A DNA stretch of 64,000 nt, from NCBI GenBank assembly GCA_947503835.1, contig CANNFM010000005.1, positions 186,001 through 250,000 on the forward strand, given 5' to 3'. A program made the translations under genes and the position numbers. Below are positions 10,560 through 17,238 of the stretch, in pieces. Below the pieces are notes generated by a model. The model did no database searches. It worked only from the letters and a program-made list of their open reading frames with translations, and was not told the DNA's origin. Within the stretch, counting starts at the first letter, position 1. Every line of letters begins with the position of its first letter. The stretch comes from an uncultured Aquimarina sp. GTDB taxonomy: Bacteria > Bacteroidota > Bacteroidia > Flavobacteriales > Flavobacteriaceae.

Positions 10560-11705
10560 ATGTATAAAAAAGTAATCGTGGTATTGAGCATTTTAAGCAT
10601 TTTGGGATGTAAGAACGAATCAAAACCTAAAATAGTTTCAGAAGAAGCTGAAGAAGGTAAATTAGAAACACCGACAAGAAAGCTAGCCAAATTCGAACCT
10701 AAAGAAGGTGAGGTACTACTTTTTGTTGGCCAGGAATTAGAAGCTGTAGGAGGTTTAGAAAAATACAATGACGGGTATCTTGATCATTTCGATACTCCTG
10801 CCGGCTGGACAACATACACCAATATTAATCCAGGAGAGAACTCCTTTGGAAGAACCCAGGAAGGTTTAGATGGCATATGGGAAACCCATGATTGGGGGGA
10901 TCATGACTATAATGCAACCTTGCAATTAAATGATCCTGATTATGCGAATATGGCTTTGGCAATAGGGCTTCAGTTTGTAAATCATGAAGAAAAAGTAGCC
11001 GATGGCACGCATGACAAATACATTAATAAGCTGGGAGATTTTTTATTATCTTTAGGTAGGAGGCCAGTATTCTTGCGTATTGCCTATGAGTTTGATGGAG
11101 ACCCTTGGAATCATTATGATCAGGAAAGTACCATAAAAGCATATAAGAGAATGGTTGATATGCTTAGGGCTAAAGGAGTAACCAATACTGCTTATGTATG
11201 GCAATCTACAGGGTTTATGTCTCTCGAAGATGGTCAACTAGAAGCTTGGTATCCTGGTGATGAGTATGTAGATTGGTTAGGGTTCTCATTTTTTAACCGT
11301 TGGGAAGATCAAAGAATGATCGAATTTGCGCGCAAAAAAGGAAAACCGGTATTTATAGCTGAAGCATCTCCAACAATTTCTGATGTAGATGCAAAAACAA
11401 CTGGGAACACTATAGAAACACAATTAAGTAATCCTGAGCAAGCAGAAGAAGCTTGGCAAAAATGGTTTATTCCATTCTTTAAAACTATTGATGAAAATCC
11501 AGATGTTGTTAAGGCAGTACATTATATAAATTGCCATTGGGATTCTCATCGTATGTGGTTTGATAACCCAACCTTTAAGAAAATAGATGCAAGATTACAG
11601 CTTAGTGATTCGATAAGTAAACGTTGGAAAACAATTACCTCTGATCCAAAATACATTAAATCCTCTCCTGGATTATATGATAAACTATGGAATGAAGTTC
11701 AATAA
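10560..11705 (+). CDS. GH26 lipoprotein, beta-1,3-xylanase-like type
   Basis: Lipoprotein of 381 residues with lipobox ILGC (Cys17) and a charged linker up to about residue 50. The GH26 domain has acid/base Glu177 in FLRIAYEFDG and nucleophile Glu268 in VFIAEASP. The acid/base lacks the preceding His of mannanases (HEMNG); instead the run of signatures, FVGQEL, AIGL, YEFDG, VWQS, YPGDEYVDW, HYINCHW, fits the GH26 group that includes beta-1,3-xylanases. Its position between GH43 xylosidase and aldose epimerase in a xylose operon agrees. Two larger copies of the same domain type occur in the protein at 17239-21285. Family membership is secure; xylanase specificity is inference. Confidence 0.88.
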   Translation: MYKKVIVVLSILSILGCKNESKPKIVSEEAEEGKLETPTRKLAKFEPKEGEVLLFVGQELEAVGGLEKYNDGYLDHFDTPAGWTTYTNINPGENSFGRTQEGLDGIWETHDWGDHDYNATLQLNDPDYANMALAIGLQFVNHEEKVADGTHDKYINKLGDFLLSLGRRPVFLRIAYEFDGDPWNHYDQESTIKAYKRMVDMLRAKGVTNTAYVWQSTGFMSLEDGQLEAWYPGDEYVDWLGFSFFNRWEDQRMIEFARKKGKPVFIAEASPTISDVDAKTTGNTIETQLSNPEQAEEAWQKWFIPFFKTIDENPDVVKAVHYINCHWDSHRMWFDNPTFKKIDARLQLSDSISKRWKTITSDPKYIKSSPGLYDKLWNEVQ

Positions 11706-11717
11706 ACAAGTCCGAAA

Positions 11718-12755
11718 TTGGAGACAAAGAAGAAAAAAATAAAACAAAAATCATTTGGTTTTCATAACCAAGAAGAGGTATTAATCTTATCATTAAAGAA
11801 TGATAATGGTATGCGATTGCGTATTACCAATTTTGCAGCAACTATAATGAGTTTAGACGTTCCCGATGCCGAAGGAAAACTTGTAAATGTTGTCGTTGGT
11901 TTTGATTCTTTACAAGATTATATCGAAAAATCGAAGAATAAAATATCAAGATTTCTTGGTGCCTCGATAGGTAGGTATGCAGGTAGGATTTCTAATGAAA
12001 AGATAACAGTAAATGGTGTTGACTATCCGCTTTATCACGAAGACGGAATCCATTTGCATGGCGGTAGACATGGTTTTGATGAACGAGTTTGGGACATCGA
12101 TTATATCGATGAAGATGAAATGTCAATCTCTCTCTCCTATATAAGCGAACATCTGGAAGAAGGATACCCCGGAAACCTAAGGGTAAAAGCAACGTATCAA
12201 TTGACCAATGATAATGAATTAAAGATTACATATCAGGCAATTTCTGACCAGGATACCGTTGTTAACCTCACAAATCATGCATATTATAATCTAAATGGAG
12301 CAAATACAATTACAGATCATAACCTGAAACTGAATTGCTCTAATTACCTGGAAACGGATAAACAACTACCCACAGGAGTTATAAAATCTGTAGTAGGTAC
12401 TAAATATGATTTTCTTACTTCACGAAAACTAGATGAGCTTGAAGAAAAAGGTAGTATAGATGATACTTTTATTTTTGATGCTGAAAAAGAAGCAAAAGTT
12501 ACCATTAGTGCTGAAGAAAGTGGTATTAAAATGGAGGTCTATACCAATCAACCTGCAGTAGTTATTTATACTCAGGAAAAGTTTCCGGATTGGAACTTTA
12601 GAAAAGGAGTACAGTATAACAAATTTCCAGCTATATGCTTTGAAACTCAGAATTATCCCGATGCTCCAAATCATAGCAATTTTCCAACCGCACATATCAA
12701 AGCTGGTGAGTTGTATGAAAACCGAAGTGTTTTTAGATTTAGTATACAGCATTAG
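11718..12755 (+). CDS. galM: Aldose 1-epimerase (mutarotase), TTG start
   Basis: Cytoplasmic or periplasmic sugar mutarotase, 345 residues. Substrate-binding HLHGG (His112, His114), catalytic acid His187 in LTNHAYYNL and base Glu309 in CFETQNYPDAPNHSNFP are intact. No ATG is available upstream of the conserved strand around residues 20-45; the first in-frame ATG is codon 32, which would delete it. The TTG at 11718 is therefore the likely start, 12 bp after the GH26 stop and in the same frame as GH26. It would speed anomer interconversion of xylose before isomerisation. It is the last gene of the + strand operon. Confidence 0.88.
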   Translation: METKKKKIKQKSFGFHNQEEVLILSLKNDNGMRLRITNFAATIMSLDVPDAEGKLVNVVVGFDSLQDYIEKSKNKISRFLGASIGRYAGRISNEKITVNGVDYPLYHEDGIHLHGGRHGFDERVWDIDYIDEDEMSISLSYISEHLEEGYPGNLRVKATYQLTNDNELKITYQAISDQDTVVNLTNHAYYNLNGANTITDHNLKLNCSNYLETDKQLPTGVIKSVVGTKYDFLTSRKLDELEEKGSIDDTFIFDAEKEAKVTISAEESGIKMEVYTNQPAVVIYTQEKFPDWNFRKGVQYNKFPAICFETQNYPDAPNHSNFPTAHIKAGELYENRSVFRFSIQH

Positions 12756-12866
12756 GAAAAAACTTCTACATAAGACATATTCAATACTATGAATGTACAT
12801 TGGCAGTATTCAAGATAGAATACAAAAATTAGTGATTTTATGTAATCATTTGATTTCTAGATATGT

Positions 12867-13160
12867 AAATAGCTCCTGCCAGTGACGAGAGGTCGTTGTA
12901 TAGTATACAAATAGCTCCTGCCAGTGACGAGAGGTCGTTATATAGCATACAAATAGCTCCTGCCAGTGACGAGAGGTCGTTATATAGTATACAAATAGCC
13001 CCTGCCAGTGACGAGAGCTCGTTACATAGTATGCAAATAGCTCTCGCAGGGGTGCAGGAGCTCGTTACATAGTATACAAATAGCTCTCGCAGGGGTGCAG
13101 GAGCTCGTTATATAGTATACAAATAGCTCTCGCAGGGGTAAGGGAGTCTGTTATATACGA
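12867..13160. repeat. Tandem repeat array, seven 42-43 bp units with an inverted core
   Basis: This fills most of the 408-bp gap between the convergent galM and lacI-type genes. Seven units begin with AAATAGC at 12867, 12909, 12951, 12993, 13035, 13078 and 13121. The first four are exactly 42 bp and carry a core reading AGCTCCTGCCAGTGACGAGA; the last three are about 43 bp and carry a core (AGCTCTCGCAGGGGTGCAGG and on) that resembles the reverse complement of the first type. The linker GTTATATAGTATACAAATAG stays in one orientation throughout. The second type can fold into an imperfect hairpin (AGCTC/GAGCT plus GCA/TGC around a G loop). There are no variable spacers. The 110 bp before the array hold only a weak AATACT/AGTATT inverted repeat. 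Confidence 0.9.
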
Positions 13161-13163
13161 TAT

Positions 13164-14201
13164 TTAATAAGGAAGAGGTTTTGTAGATTCACGCTCAATA
13201 AGATTAGTTTTAATCACTTTGGTAGTGTGCGAAGTTTCAGAATTTTCATTCTCTAATTTCTCGATAAGCATATTTGTTGCTGTTTCGCCTAAGTAAATTC
13301 CGTGTTGACTTATTGTGGTAATTGAAGGTGTGACGTGTCTGGGTAATACTCCATTTGTAAAACCAATGATAGAAATATCTTCAGGGATTTTATATCCTTT
13401 GGATTTAACCATTCTTAAAGTGCTTACAGCAGAATCTTCTTCTAGACAGAGCATGGCATCAACTTTTTTATTAGAACCAAGTAGAATTTTTAATAATGTA
13501 TCGATATCATTAAATTCATCTACTTTTAGTATTAAAGACTCATCAACAGGGATATTAGCTTCTGTAAGGGCTTTTTTATACCCTTCTAGTCTTAATTTCC
13601 CTACACTTAGATTATGAATTGTGGATACAATGGCTATATTTTTACAGCCTGTTTCAATAAAATGATTGGTCGCGTTATAGGCTCCTTCTTTATCATTTAC
13701 GATAACCTTGTCACATTCTATTTCATTGGTTACTCGATCAAACATGACCACAGGAATTCCTTGATTAATCGTATTCTGAAAATGACTAAAATTTTGTTTT
13801 ATTTGTGTTTCTTCAGCGATAGATAAAATAAAACCATCTAAGGCAGAGTTTTTAAGAAGTTCCATAGCACTAACTTCTTTCTCATAGGATTCATTAGAAA
13901 TACAAGTGATGAGGTTATATCCTTTTTCTGTTGCTGTTTTTTCAATACCAACAAATACTTTAGTAAAAAAGTGATTTAAGATATTAGGGATAATAACTCC
14001 TATAGTTTTGGTTTTTTTGTTTTGTAAATTTAAGGCTATACTATTGGGTTTGTAGTGGTGTTCTTTTGCATATTCCTGAATTTTAGCCTTGGTTTTTGTA
14101 CTTATCTCATAACTGTCATTTAGAGCCTTAGAAACGGTGGCAATAGAAACACTAAACTCATTGGCTATATCTTTTAATGTTATTCTTTTCTTTTTGGTCA
14201 T
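13164..14201 (-). CDS. LacI-family transcriptional regulator
   Basis: DNA-binding repressor of 345 residues. The N-terminal LacI helix-turn-helix is clear (TLKDIANEFSVSIATVSKAL, residues about 7-27, then the hinge region with YKPNSIALNLQ), followed by a periplasmic-binding-like sensor domain (KTIGVIIPN...FFTKVFVGIE) for a sugar ligand. It is convergent with the xylose operon and separated from it by the tandem repeat array. Two palindromes with a central CG and matching half-sites, one at 15497-15514 and one at 24584-24601, are good candidate operators. The effector is unknown; xylose, a xylo-oligosaccharide or mannose would all fit the context. Confidence 0.93.
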   Translation of the reverse strand: MTKKKRITLKDIANEFSVSIATVSKALNDSYEISTKTKAKIQEYAKEHHYKPNSIALNLQNKKTKTIGVIIPNILNHFFTKVFVGIEKTATEKGYNLITCISNESYEKEVSAMELLKNSALDGFILSIAEETQIKQNFSHFQNTINQGIPVVMFDRVTNEIECDKVIVNDKEGAYNATNHFIETGCKNIAIVSTIHNLSVGKLRLEGYKKALTEANIPVDESLILKVDEFNDIDTLLKILLGSNKKVDAMLCLEEDSAVSTLRMVKSKGYKIPEDISIIGFTNGVLPRHVTPSITTISQHGIYLGETATNMLIEKLENENSETSHTTKVIKTNLIERESTKPLPY

Positions 14202-14267
14202 GGGATAAATTATATACCTTCAAAATATAAGAAGATTCTATGAATTTCAATAAAATTATAAAAAGAA

Positions 14268-14302
14268 ATAAGGGTTTGGTGATTTTATGACCAAACCCTT
14301 AT
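14268..14302 (-). terminator. Intrinsic terminator after the EF-hand lipoprotein
   Basis: A perfect 13-bp inverted repeat (ATAAGGGTTTGGT at 14268-14280 with its complement at 14290-14302) and a 9-base loop. Read on the minus strand, the stem is followed by a T-rich run (TTCTTTTTATAATTT), and it lies 60 bp past the stop of the minus-strand gene at 14362-15414. The stem would also insulate the lacI-type gene start at 14201 from readthrough. Confidence 0.85.
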
Positions 14303-14361
14303 CCTCTACTTAGGGCAATACTACACAACTAAAGGTTGTGAATAATTAATAATGGGGATTC

Positions 14362-15414
14362 TTAATTATTTGAGTTATATCTTTTAGACTCAGCATTTAC
14401 ACCAGGTTGCCATGTTCTAGTAAAGTTTGCCATATTATCTTGAACTACCTGAGGTAAGTCTCCTGCATATTTATCTAATGCACCATCACCTAGATATAAT
14501 CCAACGTATGCCAATACATCGTCTGTTGCAAGTCCACCATCGATACCAAAGATAGGTTCAAGGTTTAATACTTGACGAGGATCAGCACCTTTAGCCATGC
14601 TAGCTTCATTTCTTGTTAAAATACCATCATTATTAGTGTCTAGTAAATCTGCAAATTCAGTAGCAAATTGATCACCTGTTTTACCATTAATATTGATATT
14701 TATAAATAAAGCCTTCATATATATGATAAAGTCACTTTTTGTCATTGTAGGGTTGATAGAAGGAACATTTCCTTGATAACCACTCTGTTCAATAAATTGA
14801 TTTTCAATATCAATTCCTAAATTTCTTTCAATATCTAAAACAGCTTCTTTTGTATTACAAGGGTTACTAACGACACCTTTAGAACTTACAAATAAACCAT
14901 CACTGTTCATACATCCACTTCCATTAGCAACAACTGTCACACAGGTTAAATTATCTGGATTGTAGTTGTACTCTCCACATGGTGTTCCACCACCACCGTT
15001 TCCGCCACCGTTTCCGTCACCGCCGCCATTACCGCCGCCGTTTCCATCTTCGTTACAACCGCCGGATTGAGCTTGATTTGCATCTGCCCAACATTGACCG
15101 CAAGCAGAGTAAGGGTGTGAAGAAGGACAGTTGTTATTTGAGTCGCCTCCACCGTTTCCGTCGCCACCGCCATTACCGTCGCCGCCACCGTTACCACCAC
15201 CAGTATCGGTACAACCGCCAGATTGGGCTTGGTTTGCGTCTGTCCAACATGCTCCACACGCTTCAAAAGGATGTGAACTTGGACAGCTTGCCTTACCATT
15301 GGCATCAATAATTTTGGATACAGAAGCATCTGAGGCGAATTCATCACTTTCACAAGAAACTGTTATTGCTAACAGTAACATTGAGAAAATGGTTAAGTTA
15401 AATACATGTTTCAT
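14362..15414 (-). CDS. Lipoprotein with duplicated Cys repeat, Gly-rich linkers and an EF-hand
   Basis: I do not recognise the family. The 350-residue protein starts with a signal peptide and lipobox TVSC (Cys21). Residues 47-68 and 96-120 hold two near-identical copies of a Cys-rich unit with the pattern C-x8-C-x2-C-x11-C (CPSSHP...ACG.CW.DANQAQSGGC). Each copy is followed by a Gly/Asn/Asp-rich linker (about 72-95 and 121-145). A C-terminal region contains a canonical 12-residue EF-hand loop at 259-270 (DTNNDGILTRNE). It is likely surface-exposed and calcium-binding. Upstream DNA carries both a TAC direct-repeat array and a LacI-type palindrome, so it appears to be co-regulated with the polysaccharide genes. 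Confidence 0.8.
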   Translation of the reverse strand: MKHVFNLTIFSMLLLAITVSCESDEFASDASVSKIIDANGKASCPSSHPFEACGACWTDANQAQSGGCTDTGGGNGGGDGNGGGDGNGGGDSNNNCPSSHPYSACGQCWADANQAQSGGCNEDGNGGGNGGGDGNGGGNGGGGTPCGEYNYNPDNLTCVTVVANGSGCMNSDGLFVSSKGVVSNPCNTKEAVLDIERNLGIDIENQFIEQSGYQGNVPSINPTMTKSDFIIYMKALFINININGKTGDQFATEFADLLDTNNDGILTRNEASMAKGADPRQVLNLEPIFGIDGGLATDDVLAYVGLYLGDGALDKYAGDLPQVVQDNMANFTRTWQPGVNAESKRYNSNN

Positions 15415-15496
15415 TTCTTACAATTTTAATGTTTACTTAAATTTTTAGTGCTTACATAAAGTTTTATTGGTTAGGACTTTATGTTAAATTTTTACG

Positions 15497-15514
15497 AACT
15501 CAATCGTTTGAGCT
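15497..15514. promoter_or_regulatory. Candidate LacI-family operator
   Basis: An 18-bp imperfect palindrome centred on CG, core CTCAATCGTTTGAG; the half-sites match at 7 of 9 positions. Central-CG palindromes are typical of LacI-family operators, and a LacI-type gene lies 1.3 kb away. It sits 83 bp upstream of the EF-hand lipoprotein start, between that gene and the TAC array at 15553, about where a core promoter would be. The same half-site (CTCAAACG) recurs at 24584-24601. Confidence 0.5.
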
Positions 15515-15552
15515 AATTTCGGTAAAAAAGATATTGTAGTACTTATAAATAA

Positions 15553-15598
15553 TACTTCAACAGTTCCTGACTCCTACACTTTTACCACGCATTTTATG
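15553..15598 (-). promoter_or_regulatory. TAC direct-repeat array (11-bp period)
   Basis: Four tetramers at exact 11-bp steps: TACT 15553, TTCC 15564 (degenerate), TACA 15575, CACG 15586. The 25 bp from 15574 match the stretch from 21410 at 20 of 25 positions. It lies 139 bp upstream of the minus-strand lipoprotein start and 67 bp from the divergent + strand heme lipoprotein. By comparison with the arrays at 21389 and 61805 it is read as an activator binding site for the minus-strand gene. Confidence 0.5.
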
Positions 15599-15664
15599 CT
15601 AAATGCAATTATCAGGCTGTTTTTTTAAATAAAAATCTGTTTTTTTGCTAAAAATATAGGATTA

Positions 15665-17098
15665 ATGAGATTGTTTTCAGAATGCTTTGGTTTAGTATTA
15701 ATTTTTTCGTTTTTCGTTGGTTGTAACCCTGAAACTAACGTTAAAAAGGTAGGAATAGTACAATTAGAAAAGAATAGTTTTATAAGTAGTGGAGGAAAAG
15801 CTAATGGAAAATTGCTTTGTCCCACTGCTGTGAATGATGTGATTATCAAGTTAGATAGTTTGAATCCTCCACCAAAAGATGGATACCCAGAAATGACAAT
15901 TGATGGTATTCGGGATTTTATGCAAAAGAATAATATAAAGACTGTTGTAGAATTATTAAATAGGTTGCCCAAGCACTATAAAAATAATTTTTCTCTAGTA
16001 GAGCATACAAAAGGAGAGGGACAGTCAAACTTAAGATTTCCCAGAATTGTTTTATTTGGACCCGATGGTGTTTTTTTAATGAACATTAGTACAAAACCTG
16101 ATGATCCTAAGTATGATTTGTTGGATTGCGCAGAATTGAATGAAGAAAATGGTATATGGGAGTTTTCTCAATTTGATTTTACAGAGGAGAAACCAAAGCT
16201 TCATAGAAATCCAGAATCTTGTATACGATGCCATGGAGATAAACCAAGACCTGTTTGGGGTACCAATATGGATTGGCCAGGAGTTTTTGGAGATAATGAA
16301 GCTGCAGGACCTAATGGAGAAGCATTATCCTATAAACATGTGTTAAGAATGAGAGAAATCATGAAAGGGGAAACATTTTCTGATCGATTTGATTTTTTAA
16401 ATTGGTCAGATCAAAAACTTACTTCTGGTGGAATTCGACGTATAGCAGATAATGTTTTTGGCGCAGAGTTGTTAGTTTCTAATTTGGCAATGGGTACTGC
16501 AACCGCCAGAGGTGTGTTTGTTAGGATGAAAAAAGAACACCCTAAAAAATACAAAGCACTTAGAGAGGCGCTATTATTACTAGGGTATGAATATATGGTA
16601 AATGGAATTCTAAGCGATCTGGAAAAACAGAATATAGAAGAAATCATTAAGAATTATGGGGGATCAGGAGGAAATATAGATGACCTGTTTTTCGTTTTAG
16701 GAATCAATACTCAAGAATCATTTTCATTAAGTACTCTTGCCAAAGAAGAAAAACCAAAAACCAATTGGAGTTTAGGAGCAGGGGATCTATATGAGCAGGT
16801 TTTATTACAAGTTGTACATGATTTGGCTCAGGATGATCATGATTTAAATCAGATATTAATTTCGGTTCCTAATACCCCGGGGATTTTTGGGTGTGCCGAT
16901 TTAGGTAAAAATATAAAAGAGGTGATTGATTTTAAAATGTTGCATATGCATGGGCTTCTCGGTAGTGCAAGATATGAGGTAAACAAAGTGTATTACCCTC
17001 AGGATGTAGAAAATATAAAAGCAAAAGTTTTTATACCTGTGTATGAAAAATTAGCACCCTATCTAAAGAAGAAAATAGAAGCTAGTCAAGCATTATAG
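15665..17098 (+). CDS. Lipoprotein with a single c-type heme motif
   Basis: A 477-residue lipoprotein (lipobox FFVGC, Cys20) of unknown function. One CxxCH heme-attachment motif lies at residues 186-190 (CIRCH), preceded by HRNPES and followed by GDKPRPVWG. The rest shows no second heme site and no recognisable catalytic domain, so it is not a standard diheme peroxidase. The start follows the upstream ATAGGATTA, and the protein is alone on the + strand, divergent from the EF-hand lipoprotein and followed by a bidirectional terminator. An electron-transfer or surface redox role is plausible from the motif only. It is unclear whether it shares regulation with the array and operator in the 250-bp gap before it. 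Confidence 0.7.
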   Translation: MRLFSECFGLVLIFSFFVGCNPETNVKKVGIVQLEKNSFISSGGKANGKLLCPTAVNDVIIKLDSLNPPPKDGYPEMTIDGIRDFMQKNNIKTVVELLNRLPKHYKNNFSLVEHTKGEGQSNLRFPRIVLFGPDGVFLMNISTKPDDPKYDLLDCAELNEENGIWEFSQFDFTEEKPKLHRNPESCIRCHGDKPRPVWGTNMDWPGVFGDNEAAGPNGEALSYKHVLRMREIMKGETFSDRFDFLNWSDQKLTSGGIRRIADNVFGAELLVSNLAMGTATARGVFVRMKKEHPKKYKALREALLLLGYEYMVNGILSDLEKQNIEEIIKNYGGSGGNIDDLFFVLGINTQESFSLSTLAKEEKPKTNWSLGAGDLYEQVLLQVVHDLAQDDHDLNQILISVPNTPGIFGCADLGKNIKEVIDFKMLHMHGLLGSARYEVNKVYYPQDVENIKAKVFIPVYEKLAPYLKKKIEASQAL

Positions 17099-17125
17099 AG
17101 TTGACTACTAAAATATAGATATTAG

Positions 17126-17156
17126 AAAAGGGTTGATTCTTAGAATCAACCCTTTT
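17126..17156. terminator. Bidirectional intrinsic terminator between convergent genes
   Basis: A 15-bp inverted repeat (AAAAGGGTTGATTCT, 17126-17140, with its complement at 17142-17156); T runs occur on both outer sides because the stem ends in A4/T4. It lies 28 bp after the heme lipoprotein stop and 83 bp after the stop of the minus-strand double GH26 gene, so it can end both transcripts. Confidence 0.85.
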
Positions 17157-17238
17157 TGATTAAAGCAATTAAATTAGAAAGGTACTCCTCTTGAATTTAA
17201 TTTAGTTAAGTTGAGTTTGTGTGAAGAATACTACTTCT

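Noticed and set aside
10560..11705. Annotating this GH26 as a standard beta-mannanase.
   Set aside because: It lacks the His-Glu mannanase pair seen in the GH26 at 42920-44074 and sits among xylose genes.
12429..12800. A 123-codon open frame antisense to the end of galM.
   Set aside because: Phe/Ile/Ser-rich translation, no signature, and it lies opposite a well-supported gene.
12867..13160. The 42-43 bp repeats could be a CRISPR array.
   Set aside because: Units are contiguous with no variable spacers, and no cas genes are present.
14946..15448. Several open frames on both strands over the Gly-rich part of the EF-hand lipoprotein.
   Set aside because: They arise from the GGN-rich low-complexity sequence; their translations are Arg/His/Pro- or Val/Thr-rich and without domain signatures.
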